The position numbers were made by a program, and so were the translations under genes. Positions 8,050 to 16,700 of a stretch of 64,000 nucleotides of DNA are shown here, one piece after another (the first letter of the stretch is position 1; the number at the start of each line of letters is the position of its first letter). The notes under the pieces were generated by a model. That model had not been told where the DNA came from and made no database searches. It saw only the letters and a program-made list of their open reading frames with translations. Source of the DNA: Aureibaculum luteum (GTDB lineage Bacteria > Bacteroidota > Bacteroidia > Flavobacteriales > Flavobacteriaceae); the NCBI RefSeq assembly GCF_003449015.1, contig NZ_QRGD01000003.1, positions 434,001 to 498,000 on the forward strand. The letters are read 5' to 3'.

Positions 8050-8565
8050 ATGATAGATTTTATTTTGATTTCAAAAGTATTGATATTAATGGGTCTTTAT
8101 TTCATATTAAGTAAAATTTATAAAAACTTTGATTTTAATTCTTCTGCACCAATTGATTTTTTAAATTTTAAAAAACCAATTCAAATATTAGTATTAATAG
8201 TTGCTTGTATATCCGCTTTTTCTATATTTATGTCATTTGTAGTTTCAGTCTTTTTAGTTATTGCTCCAGGATTTTATAATTATTTAGAAACAAGACCATA
8301 TTGGGATCAAATAATAATACTATTTGGATTTATTGCTTTTTATTTCGTTTCTAAAATGAGAATGGATGAAATAAGTGAAAAGAAGCAGAAACAAAAAGAA
8401 CTAATTACAAGTCAAAAATCAAGAATAAATCAACTTGAAAATGACCTCAGAACAACAATAAACACCTTAGAGGAAAAAACACTCCCGAAACTAACGGAAA
8501 ATGAACGTGCAAGAATAATAGCCTTTAGAAATACAATGGAACGAAGGAAGGATAACAAGGAATAA
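8050..8565 (+). CDS. Membrane protein with C-terminal coiled coil
   Basis: The 171-residue protein has three hydrophobic segments (about residues 4-24, 45-75 and 85-103). A cytoplasmic-looking coiled coil follows (about 105-145, SQKSRINQLENDLRTTINTL) and then a basic tail. It is the only plus-strand gene in the middle of the element. No family is recognised; a role tied to the cell envelope is all that can be inferred. Confidence 0.55.
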   Translation: MIDFILISKVLILMGLYFILSKIYKNFDFNSSAPIDFLNFKKPIQILVLIVACISAFSIFMSFVVSVFLVIAPGFYNYLETRPYWDQIIILFGFIAFYFVSKMRMDEISEKKQKQKELITSQKSRINQLENDLRTTINTLEEKTLPKLTENERARIIAFRNTMERRKDNKE

Positions 8566-9069
8566 AGCTTTAAACCACAATCCTTAAAGAGATTTATTAA
8601 ATACAAAGTTTAATTATTTACTAGTGCCTAGTATGGTTAATCCTCATACATTTTTAAAAGGGGTATAAGGAATAAATAAACCCATACCCCTATTAACTTT
8701 AGTTAAACTTTTAAATTTTTTTGACTTTTTTATCAATGTGACCTTAGTACCCTACAATCTAATTTAATAGACAAATTATGAATCAATTTCATCCATAATA
8801 ACATTTTTACTATAATATTTGATATGCAACATAAATACCACAAATCCTTTTATTTAATTGGCTCTATCTGAATTTATTGACTTTTTTCATCATGTAATAT
8901 GTTCTCTGAATTGTTACTATTTATAACCTTCAGGCTATAAAAATAAATGAGATAATTTCATTTAACCTTAACAATATCTGCTTTTACAGGTGTTGACAGC
9001 GTAATAAAAAAATATTTTATTCAAGATTAATATTAAACAGTTACTTTTGATGTGCGATTCTAAGCCTAT
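8566..9069. other. Long intergenic gap in the element
   Basis: This 504-base stretch between a plus-strand gene and the convergent Rep-like gene has no convincing ORF. It contains one imperfect hairpin, GGGGTAT at 8660-8666 with ATACCCC at 8684-8690, followed by a weak T/A tract. That could terminate the upstream gene or be a replication-related structure. I see nothing else in it. Confidence 0.4.
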
Positions 9070-10023
9070 TTAACCATCTAACAATGCTTCTTGCATTTCT
9101 TTGATGTTCTGCATAGTATCTTGGTTTTTAGAGTTGTTAATTAATGCTAAATTGTACTTTACGACTTTTCTTTGGTGGGTTGCTTTCGTATTCTTACTTA
9201 ACTTACTTTTTATATGTCTCATGATGCTTTCAAAGTCGCCATTATATATATCGTTTAAATAAAAAATATGTGCAAAGTTTTTTTCTTGTGGGTTTGTCAT
9301 ATTAGTAGTGTTTAAGATTGACTGTATTTTGGTTTGATTATCTATGATTTTAGTAAGTGTATTGTAATTTAAGTTTTTAAAATTAAGGACATCAACAAGG
9401 TTTGTACTTTTTAAATATTTTCTAATTGTTGCCATTTTTGATAATCTAGTTTCTATTCTTAATACATCATCAAATACACCTAAAAGGGTAGGGTAATGTT
9501 TATAGAAACTCTTATGCTTTAGCATTTCATACCCCTTAAGATAGCCAGTTAACCTTAATGGCGTTCGTTGTATGTTTTCATTAAATGTAATACCACTAGG
9601 GTACTTTGCTTTTGTAAAGTTAGGTGCTATTAAATTATTTAACGATTGGATATAGTTTTTAGGTGAACTTAATTTTAAATCATTTTTTACATCAACCGAC
9701 TTTAAAGTACTATATTTAATAAAATCAGGCAACAAAACAATACCACTTTTATTAATATTCGTGACTACTTGTTCAATTGTATCAATGCAAATTCCTTTTG
9801 GATAATCTAAACCTAAAATTTTACTACTTAAATTAATTCTTACCGTATCACTATCGTAATTCACTATTATTTTATTAATGCCAGTTATGCTACTTTCTAA
9901 AATATAATTATTTTTTATTACACCCTTTGAGGTTTTAACTTTAGAATGAGTAAATTTTTTAAAATTAATATCCTGTATTAAGTCAGTCGGTGTTGTTAAT
10001 GATATGGAATCTAATCTTGTCAA
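9070..10023 (-). CDS. Replication initiation-like protein (rolling-circle, filamentous-phage type)
   Basis: The protein has 317 residues. The middle part holds LTGYLKGYEMLKHKSFY and, about 15 residues later, DDVLRIETRLSK. This resembles the Y-x-K-x-x-E and L-R-I-E-x-R-L blocks of Phage_CRI-type Rep proteins, which nick DNA and start rolling-circle replication in filamentous phages and related elements. A gene of this size beside an HTH gene and integrase is common in small flavobacterial integrative elements. No Zot-type packaging ATPase is present, so it is not evidence for a complete filamentous phage. The Rep call rests on motif resemblance. Confidence 0.5.
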   Translation of the reverse strand: MTRLDSISLTTPTDLIQDINFKKFTHSKVKTSKGVIKNNYILESSITGINKIIVNYDSDTVRINLSSKILGLDYPKGICIDTIEQVVTNINKSGIVLLPDFIKYSTLKSVDVKNDLKLSSPKNYIQSLNNLIAPNFTKAKYPSGITFNENIQRTPLRLTGYLKGYEMLKHKSFYKHYPTLLGVFDDVLRIETRLSKMATIRKYLKSTNLVDVLNFKNLNYNTLTKIIDNQTKIQSILNTTNMTNPQEKNFAHIFYLNDIYNGDFESIMRHIKSKLSKNTKATHQRKVVKYNLALINNSKNQDTMQNIKEMQEALLDG

Positions 10024-10100
10024 TCTACTTATGAGGGTATTAATTTTTAATACTTATTGCAGTATAATTATATAAAGGCATTTTTGTATATTTGCGATAA

Positions 10101-10122
10101 GGGTATGCGTTGCCGTATTCCC
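10101..10122. other. Hairpin upstream of rep (candidate replication origin or control element)
   Basis: GGGTATGCG (10101-10109), loop TTGC, then CGTATTCCC (10114-10122) forms a 9-bp stem with one mismatch and one wobble. It lies about 80 bases upstream of the Rep-like start. Rolling-circle origins are often hairpins near rep; the role here is speculative. Confidence 0.3.
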
Positions 10123-10140
10123 TAACATTTGAACAAATTA

Positions 10141-10168
10141 AAAGGGGCTTTGAACACCCCTTTTTTTT
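10141..10168. terminator. Bidirectional terminator hairpin
   Basis: AAAGGGG (10141-10147) pairs with CCCCTTT (10157-10163), followed by eight T's in the plus direction and a weaker T tract on the minus strand. It would terminate the minus-strand gene ending at 10176. Confidence 0.6.
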
Positions 10169-10175
10169 ATTTGGA

Positions 10176-10562
10176 CTAATTGTTAATGAATGGCAAAACC
10201 TTGCTTAAATCGGTTGTATAGTTGTTCTGAAAGTAATAAACCAATAGTGTACTAGTATCATCTGAAAACTTAAATACTACTAAATCTCTTTTACGATTAA
10301 TATCGCCTTTGTAGAGGTTCGTTTTAGATGTTATAAATAATCCTGTTAGGCATTTACTCCATTTTTTGCCCTGTCTTATCTTTATCCAGTATTCAGGCAT
10401 TGATAAGGCACAATTTTGGTTTTTACTAATGTTAAGGAAATTTGAAAGTAAAGTTCTGCCGTTAAGCATCTCCAATAACTCGTAATGTTTCGTGGTTTTA
10501 TATTTACCCTCGTTTATTTCTTTGAACAAGTGGGTAATTGGTTGAGGTATTTGCGTTGCCAT
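10176..10562 (-). CDS. Uncharacterised element protein (128 aa)
   Basis: The start chosen is the ATG at 10560-10562 (MATQIPQPITHLFKEINEGK) rather than an upstream in-frame start that would overlap the HTH gene; from 10562 the two genes are separated by 4 bases. The protein is soluble, with aromatic and basic segments (WIKIRQGKKWSKCLTGLF). Its position between the excisionase-like gene and rep suggests a role in replication or DNA binding, but no family is recognised. Confidence 0.5.
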   Translation of the reverse strand: MATQIPQPITHLFKEINEGKYKTTKHYELLEMLNGRTLLSNFLNISKNQNCALSMPEYWIKIRQGKKWSKCLTGLFITSKTNLYKGDINRKRDLVVFKFSDDTSTLLVYYFQNNYTTDLSKVLPFINN

Positions 10563-10566
10563 TGTC

Positions 10567-10848
10567 TTATTTTTTAAGTTGAACAATAGCATTTTCCACC
10601 TCATCACGGATATACAGAACACGTCCGCCAATAGCGTATTTAATTAATATGCCTTTGACGGTTAAATTGTGTACCGTGGATAGGTCGCAATGTAACATTT
10701 CATCCGCTACATATTGACGGGTAACGTACTTTGTAGGTTCTTTGGGTTGAAATTCTTTTTTAAGGTTGTCTAATTGACATTTAACGGCTTCATTGATTAG
10801 ATTAACTAATGCCGAAGGCGATGTTGAAATAAACTGTACTGTTTCCAT
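10567..10848 (-). CDS. Excisionase-like helix-turn-helix protein
   Basis: The 93-residue protein has a C-terminal winged-helix segment of the excisionase/MerR type: YVTRQYVADEMLHCDLSTVH, then NLTVKGILIKYAIGGRVLYI and a final helix. Proteins of this type bend att DNA and steer integrases toward excision, or regulate element genes. It is encoded in the integrase region of the element. A cluster of CTGCAC/GTGCAG half-sites lies 50 bases upstream of its start, which may be its operator. The fold assignment is good; the exact role is inferred. Confidence 0.65.
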   Translation of the reverse strand: METVQFISTSPSALVNLINEAVKCQLDNLKKEFQPKEPTKYVTRQYVADEMLHCDLSTVHNLTVKGILIKYAIGGRVLYIRDEVENAIVQLKK

Positions 10849-10897
10849 TTTCGAAATATTTTTGATTAATACTTCGACAAGATTAATGCAAGTTGCC

Positions 10898-10935
10898 CTG
10901 CACCAAACTACTGCACTGGTGCAGATTTAGTGCAG
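10898..10935. repeat. Cluster of inverted CTGCAC/GTGCAG half-sites
   Basis: CTGCAC occurs at 10898 and 10911, and its complement GTGCAG at 10919 and 10930. The inner pair forms CTGCAC-TG-GTGCAG. The cluster overlaps the stop of the 297-residue gene and lies upstream of the HTH gene. It could be an operator, an excisionase site or an iteron-like array. Confidence 0.5.
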
Positions 10936-11820
10936 ATTATTTAATTTAGTATAAATGTTCTGAAAATCAGTAGTTGTTTCAATATTCCGTTCATTGCAGT
11001 AGACGGCAATTTTATTCATCATAGTTTTTGAATTGTAGAAATTTTTTTGCCCAGCATCTTGCAATGTATCGTTTACGTATTGTCGTACCGCTTTTTCAGT
11101 TTTTAAAATTTCTTTTTTGATGTGTATAGATAATTTTGAAATATCCGAAAAACTTTCGCCTTTAAATTTATAGTCGTTATTAAATCCTTTTTTTTCTATG
11201 GTAATAAACCCCTGTGCAAACAATGCTCCTATTTCGCAGTAAAATGGATAAACTATAGTTTCTTTTTCTTTAAGATTATTATAATTAAAATTTTCTCCAT
11301 CATTTTCAGGCGATAGTCGGTCAAACATTTCATCTAACCTTTTATCTGCTTCCTTTCTTTTTGTTTTATTAATTTTTATTAATTCTTTTCTTTTTTCCTT
11401 TGCCCAATCTTTAATAATCTTTTTTTGCTCAAAATAGTAATCAATGATAAATTCTTCTTCTATAACTTGATGTTTTTTATTACTTATTTTATTAAAAATT
11501 TCAAAATCATTATGATTATTTATATCTAATATTGGATGTTCTTTTTCTAATTTTTTTATAGATTTATTTAGTGCCTTGATGCTTTTTTTTAAATGTGTGG
11601 TTTCATTTCTTGCATATACTAAATGATCTTTAATAAATTTAATTAATTCATCCTTTAACCAATCCTCCAATTTTATAAAACAAGAGTTGAGTTTTTCTTC
11701 CAAATCTGAAATAGATACATTATCAATCCCTCCTCCATCTCTATATTGTTTAGGTTTTAATATTTCATCAAGTTCGTAAGGGGTTCTTACATGTCTAGTG
11801 AAATAATCTAAATTTTCCAT
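10927..11820 (-). CDS. Uncharacterised helical protein next to the integrase
   Basis: The 297-residue protein is rich in Lys and Glu and long helices (KKSIKALNKSIKKLEKEH; DWAKEKRKELIKINKTKR), consistent with coiled coil. No signal peptide or membrane segment is seen. It lies between the integrase and the HTH gene in the same direction. Several Bacteroidota elements carry a regulatory or accessory gene here, but the sequence does not let me assign one. Confidence 0.5.
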   Translation of the reverse strand: MENLDYFTRHVRTPYELDEILKPKQYRDGGGIDNVSISDLEEKLNSCFIKLEDWLKDELIKFIKDHLVYARNETTHLKKSIKALNKSIKKLEKEHPILDINNHNDFEIFNKISNKKHQVIEEEFIIDYYFEQKKIIKDWAKEKRKELIKINKTKRKEADKRLDEMFDRLSPENDGENFNYNNLKEKETIVYPFYCEIGALFAQGFITIEKKGFNNDYKFKGESFSDISKLSIHIKKEILKTEKAVRQYVNDTLQDAGQKNFYNSKTMMNKIAVYCNERNIETTTDFQNIYTKLNNLH

Positions 11821-11856
11821 TTGAACATTTATTTACACGTTGCTTATAGATTGTTA

Positions 11857-13185
11857 TTATTGATTTGATACTTTTAATACCTTTAAATTTGTTTTTTCAC
11901 TTAATGAAACTTTACTCTTTTTCTTTTGCTCCATTAATTCTGCATATTCTAACATTAACTTAGCGTTTTCATCTTTATCCTCTTTTACTCCGATATAAGA
12001 TAAAAACAATGCTTCTTTAGAATGAGCCGTGCAATACATCAAAATTGGTGTTGGGATATGTAAATAATAATTGGTTGCAAAGGATCTTCTACAAACGTGT
12101 GAAGTTATTAATTTATACTTTGGGTAAGTGCCTTTGATTTTTCTTTTTGTGTCAGAATCTAACAAACTGCCTTTAGTTAGTTTATTTAATCCTATATCTT
12201 TGCAAAGCATTTTTAAATAATTGTTAAACTTTTGGATAGATATTTTATACGGTAAACCACTTTCTTTTATTGCTTTGACTTCTGACCTCACTGCGATTGA
12301 AATTTCTTTACCTGTTTTTTGTTGCGTTAAGTCGATATATTCAATACCATTTCTAACATTAAAATTATCTTCTGTAATATTAAGTAGGTCGCCCCCCCTT
12401 TGCCCAATCTCACAGCCAAACAATAACCACTTTCTAACATTAATTAATGATTCATTTTTTAATTCAAAATTTTCAATTAACCTCAACTCCTCAAATGATA
12501 AAGTTACTATTACCCTTTCGGCTTTCGGTTCTGTAAAAATAGGAATATCAAATGCATAGGAATGCATCTCAACGCCTTTAGGTTTAGCATCTTTACAAAT
12601 TGCCTTTAGGTTATCAATAATTTTACCTGCGTAACCTTTACTATAATCATTTTCTTTTAATAACCAATTTCTAAAAGCATCTGAAAAATTTGCATCTAGA
12701 TTTTTAAACTTTAATTTCTTACCGGTAAAGGCTTCATATTTTTCAATCGTACCCTTAAAAGTTTTATAACCCTTAACCCTGTTTTGAGATAATCCGATTT
12801 TACCGTTTGATAGTACTTTAGTATCTGCAGTATCAATAACATTCTGAATATAATCAGTAACCAAATTACTTATTTCAGTCGTTTTAACGCGTTTGAAATA
12901 AATATTTATACTTAACTCTAACCATTCCGACAAATCCTCTTTGGTAGTTTCTTTTGAATTGTCAAGGTTATTAATGACATAAGTCTTTAAGGCTCTTAAC
13001 TCTTTGGTTAAATTTTTTAAGTGTGGTGTATTTTGTTTTGGTAGTCCGTTTTTAGTATTCCAATCCTTGAAACTAATTTCTTTACCAATTTTCTTAAATA
13101 TTACTTTACCCCTACCCGCTGATAGTACTAAATAAATCGGTGTGTTTTCTGACTTACTACGAAGTTTATAATTGATTGTTGCCAT
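11857..13185 (-). CDS. Tyrosine recombinase (integrase) of the element
   Basis: The integrase is of the Bacteroidota type: an N-terminal arm-binding domain (MATINYKLRSKSENTPIYLV), a SAM-like core-binding domain, and a C-terminal catalytic domain. Counting from the ATG at 13185, the catalytic residues visible are R263 (GQRGGDLLNI), K290 (QQKTGKEIS), H363 and R366 (SHVCRRSF), H388 (TAHSKEA) and Y397 (LSYIGV). The ATG at 13209 would lie upstream of the likely promoter element at 13207-13214, so 13185 was chosen. It is adjacent to attR and should catalyse insertion into tRNA-Leu. Confidence 0.93.
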   Translation of the reverse strand: MATINYKLRSKSENTPIYLVLSAGRGKVIFKKIGKEISFKDWNTKNGLPKQNTPHLKNLTKELRALKTYVINNLDNSKETTKEDLSEWLELSINIYFKRVKTTEISNLVTDYIQNVIDTADTKVLSNGKIGLSQNRVKGYKTFKGTIEKYEAFTGKKLKFKNLDANFSDAFRNWLLKENDYSKGYAGKIIDNLKAICKDAKPKGVEMHSYAFDIPIFTEPKAERVIVTLSFEELRLIENFELKNESLINVRKWLLFGCEIGQRGGDLLNITEDNFNVRNGIEYIDLTQQKTGKEISIAVRSEVKAIKESGLPYKISIQKFNNYLKMLCKDIGLNKLTKGSLLDSDTKRKIKGTYPKYKLITSHVCRRSFATNYYLHIPTPILMYCTAHSKEALFLSYIGVKEDKDENAKLMLEYAELMEQKKKSKVSLSEKTNLKVLKVSNQ

Positions 13186-13230
13186 ATTTTGAACGTTTGA
13201 ACATACCAAAGATAATGAATATTATTAATT

Positions 13231-13251
13231 TGCTAAACATTTGCTAAACAT
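13231..13251 (+). repeat. Right pair of putative integrase arm-binding sites
   Basis: TGCTAAACAT at 13231-13240 and 13242-13251, with the same 11-bp period and orientation as the left pair at 2592-2612. It lies just upstream of the integrase start, so integrase binding here could also repress its own gene. Confidence 0.6.
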
Positions 13252-13389
13252 ATTTTACTCTTCATTCAATTTATATCAATTTGATTAAATTTTGCTTATA
13301 GACTATAAACTATCGTAAACATTGATTTAACAAAGCCTTATACCAATTTTGTTGAGGTTTTCAAATAGCATCAATTGAGTATATCCTAC

Positions 13390-13404
13390 TCCCATCTCGA
13401 GTAC
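13390..13404 (+). repeat. attR core
   Basis: TCCCATCTCGAGTAC repeats exactly the 3' end of tRNA-Leu at 2520-2534 and marks the right end of the element. The sequence immediately to the right is the old downstream flank of the tRNA. Confidence 0.88.
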
Positions 13405-13408
13405 AAAA

Positions 13409-13437
13409 AAACCTAGACTTTCGTCTAGGTTTTTTTA
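13409..13437 (+). terminator. Ancestral tRNA-Leu terminator, now displaced
   Basis: AACCTAGAC (13410-13418), loop TTTC, GTCTAGGTT (13423-13431), then a T run. Because it directly follows attR, it is most likely the original terminator of the tRNA unit before integration. Its 18-base core is the exact reverse complement of the core of the hairpin at 28851-28872. Confidence 0.75.
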
Positions 13438-13579
13438 TTTAGATTATCCTCACGTACTATATAGGTACAATCATAACTCTTCAAGTCCCATTCTCTTTAA
13501 TTTTAAATCATCTGAATCAAAATTATTTTCACAAATTAAAACGGCTCTAAAGTGCAACGTTACCATAGCATTTGAAAAT

Positions 13580-13595
13580 CAACAAACGTTTGCAT
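13580..13595. promoter_or_regulatory. LacI-type operator, distal copy upstream of susC
   Basis: The 16-mer matches ATGCAAACGTTTGCAT at 13 of 16 positions around the central CG (13587-13588). It lies 122 bp upstream of a better copy at 13702, so looping between the two is possible. Confidence 0.55.
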
Positions 13596-13701
13596 CAAGA
13601 CTAGGTTATTATCACTTCAAGCAAATAACAATTTAAATCACTAAATAAAAAAAACACACTGTATCAATGGATTACATTAAAATGAATTGCATGACAATTT
13701 T

Positions 13702-13741
13702 ATGCAAACGTTTGCGTAATTAAAATATTTAATTATATTTG
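13702..13741 (+). promoter_or_regulatory. susC promoter with overlapping LacI-type operator
   Basis: The operator ATGCAAACGTTTGCGT (13702-13717) matches the perfect site at 24240 in 15 of 16 positions. The promoter elements are TTG at 13712-13714, inside the operator, and TATATTTG at 13734-13741, 19 bases apart. A bound LacI protein would therefore cover the -33 element. The susC ATG follows 31 bases after the -7 element. Confidence 0.7.
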
Positions 13742-13772
13742 TGTCATAATAGACACCCATAAATTTTAATTC

Positions 13773-16700
13773 ATGAAAAAACTAATTGAAAATCCCCCTA
13801 TTAATTTTTACAAAGCGACATTTGTAAAAAAGTCAATTTTTTTCTTCTTTTTACTCCTTTTTTCCATTACAACAGGTTTTTCTCAAAACCAATCTGTTTC
13901 AGGAAAAATAACAGATGGAGTTACTGGAGAACCATTAATTGGAGTTAGCATTATTCTCAAAGGCTCTATCAGAGGTGTATCTTCTGACTTAGACGGAAAG
14001 TATAATTTTGACAACATTTCCACAAATGACATTTTAGTCTTTTCCTATGTTGGCTATGGAGAGAAAGAAGTAAAAATTGGTAATGAAAAAATTGTAAACA
14101 TTACTTTAAATGCTCTAACAGACCAACTAGACGAAGTAATTATTGTAGGTTATGGTGTTAAAAAGAAAATAAACGTAACAGGATCAGTGATTTCTGTAAA
14201 AAGCGAAGACATTGACAAGTCAAGCTTACAGGATCCAATATCTGTTCTACAAGGAAGAGCTGCAGGGGTTCAAGTAATCTCAAATTCAGGAGCTCCAGGT
14301 GGTGGAATGTCAATTAAAATAAGAGGTAATTCCTCATTAAATTCTGGTAACTCCCCATTATATGTAGTTGATGGTGTTCCCATTGAATCGAACATGCTTT
14401 CTTCATTAAATGGTACAGAAAACTTCGGACTTAACCCTTTAGCAGATATAAACCCTGGTGATATTGAGTCTATTGAAATATTAAAAGACGCAGCGTCTAC
14501 CGCTATATACGGCTCACGTGCTGCAAATGGAGTAATCTTAATTACTACCAAAAGAGGTTCTTCAGGTAAAGCACAAATAGATGTTAATATCAACACTGGA
14601 GTTAGTGAAATATCTAGAACTCTAAGTGTATTGAATGCAACACAATATAGACAGGTGATTCTTGATGCATACAATAATATGGAAAACCCTACTACACCCA
14701 ACGGAATTATTTTGGATTCTTTAAATCCGAAAAACAATGGTGATGTTGATTGGCAGAAAGAATTATTAAGAACAGCACCTCAGTACAAAGTTAATCTTGC
14801 AGTACGAGGTGGATCTGATGATATTAAATATGCTTGGAGTACTTCTTTTCTAAATCAAGATGGTGTTATTTTAAATTCGAATTACAAAAGAGTAACTTCT
14901 AGATTAAATGTTGATTATAAAGTTTCTGAAAAATTAACTTTTGGACAAAGCATTTCATATACACATGGTTTAAACAATAGAATAAATGCGGGCGGTACTA
15001 ATAACCTAAGTGTAATTCGCGAATTATTAGTAAGACCACCAATTTTTGCTATGTATTTACCTGACGGTTCTTATAACGGTTATCAATTTGGTAGGAGAAA
15101 CCCTGTAGGATTGGCAGAATTAGCTACACATACGAACCAGAGTAATAGAATTATTGGAAGTCAATATTTTGAATACGAAATAGTAGATGGTTTAAAATTG
15201 AGGAGTAACCTTAATTTAGATAACATCTCAATGAAAGAAGATGAGTTTATCCCTTCTACACTAGATTATAGAGCTGGCTACAATAGTGGTTCTGTTCGTG
15301 CTATCAATAATTTAACTTGGGGTAATGAAACATATTTGAGTTTCAATAAAACGGTAAAGGAAGACCATAATATATCTGCACTTGCAGGTATGAGTTTTCA
15401 GAAATGGAAATACGAAAGAGTTGGTTTAGACGGTATGTTCTTTGCCAGTGATAACATCACCACGTTGAATGGTGCGGGTACAATTTCTAATCAAGACGTA
15501 AATATTGTAACTGAACACTCCATGTTATCTTATTTTGGAAGACTTTCTTATGACTACAAAGGCAAATACTTATTTGAAGCTAATTTAAGAACTGATGGAT
15601 CTTCACGATTTGGTAAGGATAAGCGTTTCGGCTATTTTCCTTCTGCTTCTTTTGGATGGCGTTTCTCGGATGAGCCATTGTTCGAAAATTTAGATATTGT
15701 AAATGATGCTAAATTAAGATTCAGCGTTGGTCAGACAGGTAATGAGGCTATTGGTAATTACACTTCTCAAGGTGAATTTATAGTAGGTTCAAATTATTTA
15801 GATAATTCAGGTGCTTCACCATCAGTAATGCCGAATTCAGGATTATCATGGGAAACAACAACACAATACAATGCAGGTTTAGACATTGCCCTTTTGCAAA
15901 ATAGAATCACGCTTAACGCTGATGTTTACTTGAAGATTACTGATGATTTACTTTATAATGTGCCTATACCAAGAACAACTGGTTTTGCCTATGTAACTCA
16001 AAACATTGGTAGTATTGAAAATAAAGGAATTGAATTGTCTATAACTTCTAGAAACCTTGTTGGTGATTTTAAATGGGACACCAACTTCAACATCAGTTCT
16101 AATAAAAATCAAATAACAGATTTACCAGATGACCTATTAACTAATGGTTTTATACAAAATGGTAATTTTCACATCTTAAAAGAAGGTTTACCAATTGGAA
16201 CATTTTATGGTTATAAGTTTAACGGTGTTTATTCTAGAGATGAAGACAACGTTAATGGTGTTACCAATGGAGCACTTGGTCAAATCTACAAAGGAGGTGA
16301 CCCTATCTGGGATGACGTTAATGGTGACAATATAATAAATGAAGATGACCAACAAATTATTGGAGATGCTACACCAGATTTCTTTGGTGGGATAACGAAT
16401 AACTTTTCTTACAAAGGTTTAAGCTTAGGAGTCTTTTTCCAATTTTCTTACGGTAATGACATTTACAGTGAAATTAATCACCAAAGAAATTCAGTTGTTA
16501 GATACAACAACTTATCAACTGACGCTTTAGACCGTTGGAGAAACCAAGGAGATGTTACTGATTTCCCTAAACCTGTATTAGACGACCCTTTACGATCAGA
16601 CAGTAGAGTTCAAAGTCGTTGGGTTGAAGATGGTTCTTATATAAAACTTAAAAATGTTAATCTAAGTTATAACATACCTAATAATGTAGTAACAAAATTA

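Larger units (their letters stand above)
2520..13404. mobile_element. 10.9-kb integrative element inserted in tRNA-Leu(TAA)
   Basis: The boundaries are the 15-bp direct repeats TCCCATCTCGAGTAC at 2520-2534 (inside tRNA-Leu) and 13390-13404. A tyrosine recombinase gene lies next to the right end, with an excisionase-like HTH gene and a Rep-like gene further in. Paired TGCTAAACAT repeats occur near both ends in the same orientation. No relaxase, coupling protein, type IV secretion gene, Zot ATPase, terminase, portal or capsid gene is visible. The element is therefore not a self-transmissible conjugative element or a complete tailed or filamentous phage by what can be seen here. A rolling-circle-replicating or satellite-like integrative element carrying cargo genes fits best. 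Confidence 0.88.

Noticed and set aside
8660-8690. GGGGTAT/ATACCCC hairpin as replication origin
   Set aside because: The loop is long and there is no nick-site-like loop or nearby rep start; a weak terminator is equally likely.
12221-12559. Plus-strand frame within the integrase gene
   Set aside because: The integrase with its full catalytic set covers these bases on the minus strand.
2520-13404. Conjugative element or complete filamentous/tailed phage
   Set aside because: No relaxase, coupling protein, secretion ATPase, Zot ATPase, terminase, portal or capsid gene can be recognised, so only an integrative or satellite-like element is claimed.
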